A stretch of DNA of 29,329 nucleotides, taken from contig NW_019773521.1 in assembly GCF_001039355.2 (NCBI RefSeq), forward strand, positions 62,952 through 92,280, read 5' to 3'. The stretch is from Lingula anatina (lineage: Eukaryota; Brachiopoda; Lingulata; Lingulida; Lingulidae). Below the pieces are notes generated by a model. The model was not told where the DNA came from. It ran no database searches and saw nothing but the letters and a program-made list of their open reading frames with translations. A program made the translations under genes and the position numbers. The number at the start of each line of letters is the position of its first letter. Position 1 is the stretch's first letter. This document shows positions 18,131 through 29,148 of this stretch, one piece after another.

Positions 18131-19543
18131 GAAAACGTTTTTAGAATAAGTACAACGGCAACAAACTCATATATACAAAGGATTTTTCCAAGGGCAATGT
18201 TACATATATAAAATATATATCTTATTTTTAAAATTTCTCAATATTCAGATATGCATTTGAAACATTGCAGTGGGTAATGAAATATTTTACCATACATTCC
18301 ACATTGCAATTAAAACTATATGATTTCATTGTATGGCAAAAAACTCTTTAACGTTGTTTGTAGAAAATGTTTGTATTTGTATTATTCAATGTTCCCCTCA
18401 CGCTGCGTTATTTAATATTTAATGTAGCTGACTTGCAGGTTTGTGTAACAGTAAAACGTTTAATTTTCTGAAAAGTCACACTAAAAGTCACATCGGGAGT
18501 TTCTACCGGACTCCGAATACCATATAATAAAAAAATTTGATATCACATATATATTCAGGTATTTCTGTCTCACTTTATGTGAAAGAAACCTGCCCAGTTT
18601 GAGTGGCTGTTACATTTTTAGAGGGATGTTTGGTCAGAGTTTCCTTACACACACACACACACACACACTTTCTAAATTAAAACTTGAATTCCACTATTTG
18701 GCATTGAATACTTTTGCATCTAAATTGTCCAAAAAATAAAACTGATTTCTCAAGGGTCATCCCAGAGGGCAAATCATGTTGTTTCAACATTGACAAGATG
18801 TTGGATTAACACTGGATTTGAAAGTTGTATCAACGTCAAATAACAAAGTCGTATCAACGTCAGATAACAACATTGTATCAACCCCAGTTGTTAGACAACA
18901 TTCTTATATATATATATCACGGTCACCTCAACATGTTATGTCTATCTATTTGTAACAGGATACCGTGAACTTCGTTGACTTCACTCCATCACATCTATAC
19001 AGCTGGACTTATTCATCCTAGTGTTAGCTGACCTTGCGAGGAAGTGTATTGGAATGTATTTCTGAATAACAAGTTAAAAATTCATTAGTTCACTAAAGAC
19101 ACAAAACAACTATCACTTTTACTTTTACTAGCACCGTTTTTCATATTTTGATAAATTTCGTTACAATATTGATGTCTATTTAATCTTTTCGGGAATTATT
19201 GAACAATAGGATTTCGCAGCACTCGTCTACTATCATTTATATACAGCCTATCTTCTTTTGACATTAAATAAATTATAACCGCCCCCCCCCCCATTCAGTA
19301 AAACGTGTTTAGAATAAGTACAACGGAAACAAATCGTGTTCATATAAACAATTTTTTTTTGCAATGGCATTAAGTGTGAGATAATACACTGTTACCCGTG
19401 CGATATATGCCATAACACCTCGAGGAAATTTTACTCTATAAAAAGCTGGAAGGGGAGTATTTCAACGGCGGAACATATGAGTTGTGTGCTGTGAACAGGT
19501 GCATGAAATTAAAGGGCTGCTACGGGAGGTTTGAGCTTCTTTA
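18131..19543. other. Intergenic with small repeats
   Basis: No gene seen. The 18133-18200 stretch (TTTTTAGAATAAGTACAACG and on) recurs at 19303-19370. There is an AC microsatellite at 18647-18668, a roughly 24-bp tandem repeat with core GTATCAACGTCA at 18824-18888, a TA run near 18906, and a C run near 19283. Confidence 0.6.
18824..18888. repeat. Short tandem repeat, about 24-bp period
   Basis: Nearly three copies of TTGTATCAACGTCAAATAAC-like sequence, with shared core GTATCAACNNCAG. Confidence 0.8.
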
Positions 19544-19871
19544 CTGGAAGACCACCTGCAGGAACCAGTGTAAATTAGCTGACACGGGGGCAGTAACTGG
19601 CCGGGCAAGCCGAGCGTCGGAACGAAAATATACGAACATCATTTATGTCTTGAAATCGGCGGCTTCATAATTCAAAGAAGAAGCCAATTAAGCCAATTAT
19701 TAAGCCAATGAAATATTAGACAAGAAAATAACAAAGTATATGCTATTGAAAGTATACAGGTACAACTAATGTAGGTATCCGCTGCTTGCCAGCATAAAAA
19801 ATATAATAATATTAAAACAAACCAAAGACACTAGGTATTGTTTATTGTGATCTATACTGAAAACGTGTTAA
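19544..19871. repeat. Dispersed repeat R1, copy 2
   Basis: Counterpart of 7152-7470; see that entry. A 62-codon plus-strand frame overlaps it (19482-19670) but the other copy does not keep it open. Confidence 0.8.
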
Positions 19872-20414
19872 GAATGTTGTCACCCTTCGCCCAAAACTCC
19901 TAATTTACTGCCTTACATACATTCGTTTGGGTAATAAACAAATCTTTGGTGATCATGGCTATAAATCTATTTACATTTATACATATTTCACCTTTCGGGT
20001 GACATCATATTTGCGATTTTGGTGTAAAATCTGAATAAACCTGTTTCTTAAATTTCTCTTTTACAAGTAGCTGAGCACACACGATCACAATTTTAACGCC
20101 GATTTAATGACATCATTTAGTATTCCAAATCCTGCCAGCGATTTTTCTTAAAAGTCTTAGTTCAGAATTTATCGCTGATAAAGCAAAATTATGATTTGTT
20201 TAATGAAAATCGGTTATTAGGAGCTCATAACTCTATAACAAAAAAAAAATGTGGCAAGGCATTGTAGTCTATACACTCCTGGTCAACTCTGCCAATATTT
20301 GTGATGAAATCAAATTGTTCGCCCCATACCAATTGTTATCTCACCTCAAAATAGAAAGGTGTTAAAATTGACGATTAAGTTTTCAAATGCCTATGCTCAT
20401 ACATTGCATTTATA
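19872..20414. other. Intergenic, no gene seen
   Basis: AT-rich sequence between repeat R1 and the Tc1-like element, with no recognisable feature and no counterpart in the copy B flank. Confidence 0.55.
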
Positions 20415-22074
20415 CAGACTTGACATTTAATATGGAATATTTCAGTTTCGAAGGTATACCTAGGTAAAAATACGTTCTTTTTTCAAAAACATCCTATCTC
20501 ATATAAGATTTGTGAATGTAAAAGTGTGCAGTCAGGTGTGTCACTACCAATTAACTGTTTTTCATGCCTATTGCGCTGCTACATTATGTAATTTGCAGTG
20601 ATTTAATTGGGTAGTGTTCCTTTGGGCTGATCAAAGCTTGGCTTAGGCAAAGCTTGGTTCTTTCAAAAAAGTATCCATATTTCGACAACTACTGCATATA
20701 AGAATTTGAAATTTTGCATGCAAGCGGTCAGTTTTGCAGTGCGTAAAATGAGTCAAGTAGTTCATTACAAAGTTGTTAATCTAAGGCAGAATTGCGCGAA
20801 AAAGACAAACATAACCAGACAGATCATAGCGCCAAACGGAACGGTCCCCACAGTTTTATAGAGTAATGCCCAGACTGATGTACCTACACAGAGGTCTCCC
20901 CCAATATATCAAAATTTAACCTACAGGGTACAGGACCCACTGTCTATCGGGATACGCTGCAACTAAACAAAAAACATTTAGTCCGTTCAGAACGAGGGAT
21001 AAATTGCCACTAAAATGCGTTTTTCAAAGCCCTTAGCGAACACCAAACTGGTCTTAGCAGGTAAGAACACCAAATGACCTCCGAGGTACCCACTGTATAC
21101 AGCAAAACATCGTCGTCTGTTTCTCTCATGAATTGGGGGCCATGAACGATTCTGGGTATAACACTGAAACTGCGTGGCTTTCTTTATTGAGGTCAGATTT
21201 CACCTGTACCGCTCAATTAGTCAAAACAGAGTTTACAGATATCCAGAAGAGACCTACGACGAAGCATATGCCGGGTCTAAAGTGACAAGGGTGATTCACA
21301 GCGTCAATATTTGGAGTAGATTCCACATTGGTGCCAAAACACCAATGGTAGTCATCGACGAAAACCTGAACCAGATCAAATAAAGGAATAATCTCGGAAC
21401 CACTTGACTGTCATTTGATAGGGGGCACCTTAGGAACAAGTCTAAGTTGCACGATGAGGTTGATGGTTCACACAGAGCACTTTTAATAGCAGATAACTTA
21501 AAGAACCAAGGGAATGAGCAGCTACCCTGGTCATCAAAATCGCCACATTTGAACCACATAGACAATATTTCGGTAGACCATTATTCACCAATCAACTGCC
21601 TACATGTCCTACAACAAAACTGGACCAGATTGGACAATTTTAGACCGATGACTGGAATGCTATTCCAGATTGAACTCTAAAAACCTACCCCCAAGAAATG
21701 CCTTGCCGCTTGAGAGCGCTGGCAACAGCCACGAAGAGGCCAGGCGTAACAACGAGCATTACTGTGACTAGCAACTGACATGAGGGTCATTTGTGGAGCG
21801 TATTACCCTTTTACAGACGATAATTTGGAAAATATGGAGATCCAAAATATCTCTTTTAATGGGAGTCGAATGACATAGAATAGGCAATGTGTTTTTGTTT
21901 GCTTCTCTGGCGAATTCCATTAATGAACTGATGTCACAATGACATCAAAGAGATTATTTAAAGTTATTAAAACACGATATTAATCCTTATTTTCATTTAT
22001 CAGTCAGCAAAATAGGAAAAAACTGATAAAAAATTATTTCAAAAAAAAATATTCCATATTAAATGTCAAGTCTG
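20415..22074 (+). mobile_element. Tc1-like transposon, 1660 bp, complete ends, dead transposase
   Basis: The ends are perfect 28-bp inverted repeats (20415-20442 and 22047-22074) starting CAGACTTGACATTTAATATG. TA flanks both sides (20413-20414 and 22075-22076), the target duplication of Tc1/mariner elements, and the length is typical of that family. A decayed transposase lies inside on the plus strand. The corresponding flank of TRIM copy B lacks the element, so it arrived after the duplication or was lost from B. Confidence 0.92.
21174..21770 (+). pseudogene. Tc1-like transposase remnant
   Basis: The sequence VRFHLYRSISQNRVYRYPEE followed by KVTRVIHSVNIWSRFHIGAK and MVVIDENLNQIK matches the DDE region of Tc1-type transposases (RFHLYR, GHSVMVWGGI, LVVIDGNLN). 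After two stops in the same frame come HRALLIADNLKNQGNEQLPW and SSKSPHLNHIDN, corresponding to the usual RPHTA and LPWPAKSPDLNPIEH motifs. The first catalytic Asp region (TDES) is changed (FIEV) and the final Glu is Asp (HID). The N-terminal helix-turn-helix part is not recognisable. The enzyme is certainly inactive. Confidence 0.85.
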
Positions 22075-22325
22075 TATTTGAGCTGTATTTTTAATCACCA
22101 TTAAGATAGAGGCATTATTGAATGATTAAATGCAGGAAAAAGTACATAAGGGCGGAATTTGGTCGTCCCACTACACATATTAAAGATGTAAAATTGTGGA
22201 GGGGTTCTAGGGGGATGATCCAACTTTTTTTCAGTCAGGTCAGTCATGAGCGTAGGTACAATGTAGATGAAGGCGGGGGAGGCGTATCTGTCTGTATATG
22301 CATTTAACTCGATATGCCTCTTAAT

Positions 22326-22490
22326 AATGGGATAAACTTCACAACTTTGAATTATACATTCTAAGGTAGGGGGGGTGAGTTGCGGTTGCTAATTCAACTT
22401 TTTGACGTGAATTAAGTTGAGTCAGCAACTTACATTGTTATAAGGCATCCCGTTGTAGTACGCGTGAACAGCGCTCAGCGACAAATGCTA
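22326..22490. repeat. TRIM 3' flank repeat R2, copy C side
   Basis: Counterpart of 7675-7850. Confidence 0.75.
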
Positions 22491-22631
22491 ATTGTCGGCT
22501 ACACAGTAGTTAATTTCTAATTTTTTTTCAGTAACCCCATAAACGCGTTTGCTTTCAATCACTATGTCCTAGCTAGCATCCCTCCCTCTTGGGGTCCTGG
22601 TGAATCTTAGCTGAATCTTCATGTTTAGCAA

Positions 22632-22674
<43 letters not shown>
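22632..22674. repeat. (TAA)n microsatellite
   Basis: Fourteen units at the place where copies A and B have only two to four AAT-like units (after TAGCAAAAT). Confidence 0.95.
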
Positions 22675-22676
<2 letters not shown>

Positions 22677-22706
22677 GACAATTAGCATAATCAAGACTCG
22701 TTTGAC

Positions 22707-22712
22707 TTTATT
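22707..22712 (-). terminator. Candidate poly(A) signal of TRIM copy C
   Basis: AATAAA on the minus strand, about 196 bases past the stop and aligned with the signals of copies A and B. A second AATAAA lies nearer the gene at 22785-22790. Confidence 0.55.
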
Positions 22713-22907
22713 TCTACATCCAATTGCATTTTATAGTAGTACCAATTACCAACAGTGGCCTTTACTTTGATATTTATGTTGATATTTATTTAGAACTTTC
22801 ACACTTTCAATATAAATATCAAAGGAACAGGGTGCCGGTTTCTTTTAAGGCACGTTTGTTGATAGCTCATTACATTTTCTTCAGTGAAAGTAATCACAAT
22901 TTATGCA

Positions 22908-25115
22908 TCATTGCAGAGCTATATACTTATACGTGGATATTTTTCCTCCGGCGATTCCAACAACAAGCTCCAAGTTACTGTTGACAGCGACTGATATGGG
23001 AAGTTCAATGTTGTCACTCTTTGTCAAAATATTACGTAGAAATCTTCCGTCTGAACCAAGCACAACTACTCTGTCATTACCACGGTCAGCTATGAATATG
23101 TGTCCAAACATATCTACGCACACTCCACCTGGATTACTCAGTTGTCCGTCTTCACTTCCACTCTTACCTCGTGCTCCGTATTGGAACATGACGTCACCCT
23201 GGGGTGTCACTGCATACACACAGTGGGTCCTGCAGTCGCTGACTATGACTGCATTGATGTCGTGGTGGAATGCACAGAGCAGTGGGCCTATACTGCACAT
23301 TGGGATAGGAATTCTGTTAACAAGTTGAAAAGATATCACGTCGTACACACAGATGCACTGTGCACCACTATCACACACGTACGCCTTACCCTCTGTACGG
23401 TCGACAGTGACACCCCAGGGGTCAGACATATCACCTTGACCAAAACGTTGAATAATCTGACCTGATGTTGAATACAGTCCACAGCATTTATCATGGCATG
23501 TGACCACGAACCTATCATTACTGACTGTAGTGACACATATCGCTTTACCATGTATACGGATCGCACGAATACGTTCGCACGTATTATAGAATATGGACAC
23601 TGTAAAACCAAAACATAAATTACCATGTAAAACTAAAGTACAACCGTCATCTGTGCACTGAATATGCCCGGGCCAGCCCTTAACAACAATACAATAATTT
23701 TCCTCTGGCGTTTCAAGCCATGTGACCTTCTGAAATACCATTAGCTCGGGGCAGTGCGCCCTCTCTTGTTTCAAACTTCCAAAATATGCATCCAAGGGAC
23801 CCCGGTGTGTTTTAGCCGTAAAAGACCCCGTTTTGATGGACAGCTGTGGTTCAGGAATTTCAGGAAAATGCAGCAGAACGTCCATTTTTGTTTTCCCTGG
23901 TGTAAATGTTATGTTGGTGATATTGGTATCAAAGACTGGTTCTACTGTCTGTAACTCCTGAATTCTAGTTTGGAGTTTTTTAGAGTGTGTCATGACCTCA
24001 ATGTCAGAACCTTTGTCTGTTAGCTGCCGGGCGAAATCACGAATGCTTTGAATGGCAATTTTGTTCATTTCTTGCTTGTCCTTTTCAGCTTCCAAAGTCT
24101 TCACCTGCGTTGATGCGAATGCCATAACTTCTGCCGTCATTTCGTTGCTTTTGTCATCTATAACTTTCTGCATTTCGATGTAATCTGACTGTACTTTTGT
24201 TTGATACGTTTTCAAATGTAGTTTTACACTTGTTAAATACGCGTCGGTCTGTTGACGTACGTCTTTCTCTACTTGTTGATAATAATCGTCGAGTTCTCTT
24301 TCTATAGTATTGCTGTTTTCCTTTATCTCCTTTGTCATAGCCAATTTCTGACAATCCACCAAACAAAGAACCTTTCTCTGATTTTCTGTCAGTCTCTCTT
24401 CCGTTCGTACAATGGCATTCTCCGCCTTCTCAAAACGAGACAGTTTCTCAGTAGGAAGACATTTTAGCTTCTCTTGTATTAGATCTCGTTGAACTTTCAC
24501 CACATCCCCTAACTCTTTGAAATCGTGTTTGCTGTGGACTTTTACAATACATTCCCTGCATATAACAGTGTCATCGTTTTCACAATAGAATGCCAGCGGT
24601 TCTCCGTCGTGTTTGTCGCAGTATTGAGCTGTATCTAATACGTGACGTAACTGATCTCGCATGTTAGCTGGGTTAACGCAGACATCGACTTGTGACAGCG
24701 ATACAAACGAATGGCCCTTGCAAAACGGTATTTTGTCGTGAACATCACGACATGAAGCGCACAGTTGGTTGGTTTCTGGGCAAACTTTGCACATGAAAGT
24801 GGCCTCTTTATGGTTACAATACTCACAAAGTCTCCCCTCGGGCGTTTTCGGGCCTTTTATGAAGTCTGTTACTTTTCTTAAGAAGAAATTTTTCACGAGG
24901 GTTTCTAACCCACCTGGTGGAACGGGGGCCTCGTGGCGACACACGGGACAGGAGAACTTGTTCTGGACACCATTCTTGGCTGCATGGTCAGCAATACATT
25001 CCAGACAGAACGTGTGGTAACAGGGGAGCACTCTCGGGTCTTTATATTCCTCCAGACATATATGACACGTTAAAAAGTTCTCACTGAAGACGCTATATAA
25101 TTCTTTCTCGGCCAT
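22908..25115 (-). CDS. TRIM-NHL protein copy C (RING E3 ubiquitin ligase), intact
   Basis: Single-exon frame of 735 codons. The domain order is as in copy A: C3HC4 RING (first pair C17/C20), B-box 1 (CEYCNHKEATFMCKVC...), B-box 2 (CDKHD...CRECIVKVHSKH), a long K/E/Q-rich coiled coil, and C-terminal NHL repeats (DPWGVTVDRTEGKAYVCD, GVCVDMFGHIFIADRGNDRV). The predicted role is a ubiquitin ligase with a propeller that recognises targets. The start has a strong context within AAGATGGCC. A TATATA lies at about 25260 on the 5' side, a possible TATA box about 145 bases before the start. The N-terminus (MAEKELYSVF) is of the B/C type. The segment between coiled coil and NHL repeats differs strongly from copies A and B while the flanking parts are close. 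The 5' flank is shared with pseudogene B. Confidence 0.93.
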   Translation of the reverse strand: MAEKELYSVFSENFLTCHICLEEYKDPRVLPCYHTFCLECIADHAAKNGVQNKFSCPVCRHEAPVPPGGLETLVKNFFLRKVTDFIKGPKTPEGRLCEYCNHKEATFMCKVCPETNQLCASCRDVHDKIPFCKGHSFVSLSQVDVCVNPANMRDQLRHVLDTAQYCDKHDGEPLAFYCENDDTVICRECIVKVHSKHDFKELGDVVKVQRDLIQEKLKCLPTEKLSRFEKAENAIVRTEERLTENQRKVLCLVDCQKLAMTKEIKENSNTIERELDDYYQQVEKDVRQQTDAYLTSVKLHLKTYQTKVQSDYIEMQKVIDDKSNEMTAEVMAFASTQVKTLEAEKDKQEMNKIAIQSIRDFARQLTDKGSDIEVMTHSKKLQTRIQELQTVEPVFDTNITNITFTPGKTKMDVLLHFPEIPEPQLSIKTGSFTAKTHRGPLDAYFGSLKQERAHCPELMVFQKVTWLETPEENYCIVVKGWPGHIQCTDDGCTLVLHGNLCFGFTVSIFYNTCERIRAIRIHGKAICVTTVSNDRFVVTCHDKCCGLYSTSGQIIQRFGQGDMSDPWGVTVDRTEGKAYVCDSGAQCICVYDVISFQLVNRIPIPMCSIGPLLCAFHHDINAVIVSDCRTHCVYAVTPQGDVMFQYGARGKSGSEDGQLSNPGGVCVDMFGHIFIADRGNDRVVVLGSDGRFLRNILTKSDNIELPISVAVNSNLELVVGIAGGKISTYKYIALQ

Positions 25116-25269
25116 CTTGTGACTTTACCCCCCAGGCAGTTCAAAAAGCTGTTTAGACGCCGACCTTCTCGGGTTATTGATGTAAAACCTGCCTCGCATT
25201 GATTTCACCTTTCAGTATGTAAATAAAGTAATGGCAAAGATTTTTAAAGAATAGGGGCACTATATAATG
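25116..25269 (-). repeat. TRIM 5' flank, copy C, proximal part
   Basis: It aligns with 11819-11960 of copy B and probably holds the leader and core promoter. Conservation between B and C stops near 25265. Confidence 0.7.
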
Positions 25270-25666
25270 TATTTGGTATTCCGGGGGGGGGTACTCGTAA
25301 CAAAGCCATTGGTGCGCTGTTGCTTAGTGCAGTGCGTCATAACAGACCTTATCAATAGGAGCGGTGTATTGTATTTGCTCAGAACCTCAAAAAGGGACGC
25401 GTCACCTGTTAAATATGTAGGGTCGTATTTTTGTGCTGGTAAAAGAGAATACTGTCGTATGACATGTAATGGGGAAATTTGGATGTGGGATAAAACAGAA
25501 CACAATGATGACATGAACTTATGATTACAAACTATATTCAGCGTCACTTTGACAGTAACGCAGGAGAAAGTAATAATGCTAGAAAGCTAGAAAACTGAAG
25601 GCGATATTTTTGAGTGAGCCCCCGCCCCCCCCCCCCCCCCCCCAAAAAAAAAAAAAAAAAAAAAAA
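25270..25666. other. Copy C-specific segment ending in C and A runs
   Basis: About 400 bases absent from the otherwise matching flank of copy B. It ends with C (25625-25643) directly followed by A (25644-25666). An inserted poly(A)-tailed retroposon would explain this, but so would loss from B. Frames of 85-95 codons on both strands are not recognisable. Confidence 0.5.
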
Positions 25667-25679
25667 CGTGTACCTATAC

Positions 25680-26430
25680 GAATACATGTCACAGAGCATA
25701 TATGTACTCGTAGTGCACTTTTATGCAGTGCGCAACCTCAAAATAAAGTAAATCAATTAATGAACAGGTACCTGTTAAGCAAACGATCTAAGACACGTAG
25801 CAATAAGAGGTCTTTTTTTTTTCTTTTTTCTTTTTTTTTCTTTTCTTGAAGACGACGTAAAGTTATGGTTATAAGCTATGCCACAAAGAAATTCAAAAAC
25901 TTACATATACTACTATATACTCCTGAAACATAGCGACTCGCGTCTGTCAAAAATTTATACAAGACATTGACAACATCACTCTAGTATAGAGCAATCTGCA
26001 GTTGCCATATCATTAACAAGGTCATCTTTTTATCTTTATGTACCTGAATTTTGTCATATATAGTCAACACAAGGATATCAGCCGATGTTGCGATGGTGTC
26101 AATAACTATAGAACACCAGCAAAGTCCACCTTGTTCCCTGGCGGTGTATTAATAGACCTCATTATAGACTATGTTCCGATAACCTTATCGTACTAGCAGG
26201 GTCGACATATATCAGCCGGGATTCACGCTAAGGCCCAGTCAGTGCAGTCAGCTTAATTGACTGACACGCCCCCTGAACAACACCATGGACCAAGGTTTTC
26301 CCGACTGAAACTGGATGCAATTTATTGAGATTCCCCGAGTTAGATTGATCCAGCTAGTGCAATAAGTTTATGGGAACGGCTCCAAAGATTTATTTCGTAT
26401 TGAAATATGTCAAATAAATAGTTGATTTAT
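25680..26430. repeat. TRIM 5' flank, copy C, distal part
   Basis: It aligns in order with 12060-12240 and 13276-13470 of the copy B flank. Copy B has about 1 kb extra between these two parts (tandem duplication and MITE). A T-rich tract lies at 25812-25846. Confidence 0.75.
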
Positions 26431-26986
26431 CCCTTAATTTGAGACGTGTAAGAATCTAATAGAAGTGGTTTATATACGTTACTGGGAATCCACACTCAAC
26501 CGTTACTGAGTTCATATGTACCTTTAAGTTTCAAGCTAAATGTAGTGCTTACACCATGTATAATCATGGCCATGTTTTGTATTTCCGATATTCCACCATT
26601 AATTTTAAATGCATGATTTTTAAACTTGTAGTTACATGTTTCTATTGAAAAGTGTCCTAGTAAATAAAGGGTGCAAAATAAATCACTTGGGACACGGTGA
26701 CGAAATAAAAACAAGTCGATATGATAACTTTTTCACAAATGTATTAAAATTAGGTCAAAGTAAATATACATGAACTAAAATAACGACTTCGTTCCCCCCA
26801 GGAAAATTATAATAGGACACCATAGAACAAAGCAGCGATAAAAGATATCTGCATGATGTGATATTAAGCAACAATTATATTTTGAACCTTTTGTTAACCA
26901 TATTTTTATGTTAAAGGATTCAACAAATGATGTTTTATGTTTCAAGAATTATACAATTGCGCCCATCTTTGTTTTATCGTTTTCCT
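26431..26986. other. Intergenic, no gene seen
   Basis: AT-rich sequence between the copy C flank and the 3' end of the KLHL10-like gene. The 3' UTR of that gene must begin here, but I find no clear AATAAA on the minus strand close to its stop. Confidence 0.5.
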
Positions 26987-27173
26987 CTAAAAAGCAGACG
27001 ACGCCGTGCCCTGCTCTCGGATGTAGTCCACCTGAGTGTCGTCTGCTGGAGGAATCGCTGGATCCAACAAATGTTCCCGCTCTTTACCCAGGTACTGTCG
27101 GACCTGCGCATTAGGAAGTTCATCTACCACGCATGCGCTAAGAGCAGAGTTCTCGGTTTTGAGAGATTTGTGT
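26987..27173 (-). CDS. KLHL10: KLHL10-like terminal exon
   Basis: The frame ...SALSACVVDELPNAQVRQYL ends with TAG at 26987-26989. SALSACVV (from 27138 down) matches the KLHL10 C-terminal signature. The 5' border is uncertain: AG at 27174-27175 gives the right phase but would make TGA with the TG left by the previous exon, and AG at 27187-27188 gives the wrong phase. A MITE ends only 58 bases upstream, so the original border may be lost. Confidence 0.65.
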
Positions 27174-27993
27174 CTCATTTTATGCACTGAATTACAGGGA
27201 TAATAACTCTTCGTATGAGATCTATATTTCACAATAAAAACATGGTGAATAACTCATAGAAATATAATATATTCTGTTTTAACACAAAAAACTGCAGTTA
27301 TAGCTATTATTCTGACATCTGAGCTTGTCTTTAGACCACGTGACCTCCATCGATGGCTATACTGTGTTAAAATCTCTCTTAAGAGAGATTTTAACAAAAA
27401 AACAAACTTTTTAGAAAAAAAGCCAGGGACTAAATTTGAATGTAAAAATGGATTTATTAACCATTGGTAACTATGGGAAATTGTTGTTTACTCCAGGAAA
27501 ATTCATTTTTTGGCAGAAACAAAGAGTTATTATCCCTTTAAGTGGAGAACAAGCGTGCACTGATTCCAAAGCAAGACTGCGGTCGGTAGCTCAGCCTGTT
27601 GCCCAAACTGTGCGCCGGATTGAGAAATAACTTACCAGTCATTGGCGAGGTAGTCATAACACTCAACGTAGAGCACTGTTGTCATTCCATTAAAACCACC
27701 AATGGCAAATATCTGGTCATCTATTACCTGGAAGACTTCATAAAACCCGAATAACCTTTTTCTTTTGTTTACTTCTGATGATTTATTTATAGTTTTTCGT
27801 TTGACTGATATTTTATTTGTATAAAAATCGCTTTTTGAGAATGGTAACTCACGTCCGGTTATGTTTGTCTTAATCATACGTGTTAGAACTAAACACTTGC
27901 TGGTCAGGATTTTATTAAGGGGGTGATGGGGCATAAAATGCATTTTGTACTCTGAACAGGAATTAAAGTTCAAACAAGCTATGTACAACTGCA

Positions 27994-28045
<52 letters not shown>

Positions 28046-28190
28046 TCACCTCAACTGCAAAGTTACTCCTAGGTGTCATCATCTCAGCTATGGGCGTCCA
28101 GGTCTTTTTTACAGGATCATAGCGTTCTGCAGAATTCATGCGAACTATGCCGTTAAAGATGTGGCCCCTGAATGCCGTGATCCCTTATAA

Positions 28191-28253
<63 letters not shown>

Positions 28254-29100
28254 GCAATGTGAAATCTGTTCTCAGTCCTGTTTAATGTTGCTCACGAAAG
28301 TCAGTAAGACAGGTGGTAAAATGAATATTGCACAATGAACATGACTGTTTAACTTTTCAAAATGTTTTTTTTAATGATGAACCAAATATGCCTTTACTCT
28401 AACTTACCAATTCCGCTTCGTCTGTTCCGCATTGGCGTGATTTCTGTCCACTGATTGGTTGCTGGCGTGTAGTACTCCGCGGCACTCAGGCACTCATTTC
28501 CCGCCGACTATGTATACATTTCCTTAAAAATAAATAAACAGATCAATAAATAAATAAATATATCTGATTGACGATGAACATTTGCTTTAGCAATATTTTA
28601 GTAGAACAGAAAATGGTTGGGACTACCTAAGAAGGAATGTTCATTATCCTTTCGTTTACTCATTTAACATTTGTTTTATTTTTGACAAAAAAGTCATTAG
28701 CATATTAATGTATCCTTAAGTCTGTTAGCATCACTCTCTCACCATCTAAGGTGGCAGCCGAGGCATCACTTCTCTGTTGGTGCATGGGGGAGATAAAGGA
28801 CCACTGGTTGTACTTGGGGTTATAGCGTTCTGCTGTGTTCATACGATGACGGCCGTCATAACCTCCCATGGCGTAGATAAGCTCCTCACAGACCACGACA
28901 CTCACGTAACACCTGGAAAAAGTGAACTACATGCCTACATAACACAAACAAAAATTATTTGCAATCAAATTGTGCATGCAACTTTACGATTATTCTGATC
29001 GGGTTTTTGGAATTTTGGAATGCAGTTCAACTGACGAAAATAAGTAGCTTGAATAAACATAACAAACACAAATAATGGAAGCAAGCTCAGTTTCTTTATC

Positions 29101-29148
<48 letters not shown>

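Noticed and set aside
27584-27634. tRNA-like piece (GGTCGGTAGCTCAGCCTG) suggesting a tRNA or SINE head
   Set aside because: No box B, no clover-leaf and no SINE body or tail can be made out. Only a D-arm-like match remains.
27632-28045. 137-codon continuous frame through a KLHL10-like exon and the intron before it
   Set aside because: Only the last 30 residues are exon. The rest translates intron and a TC microsatellite, and a clear acceptor at 27728 starts the exon.
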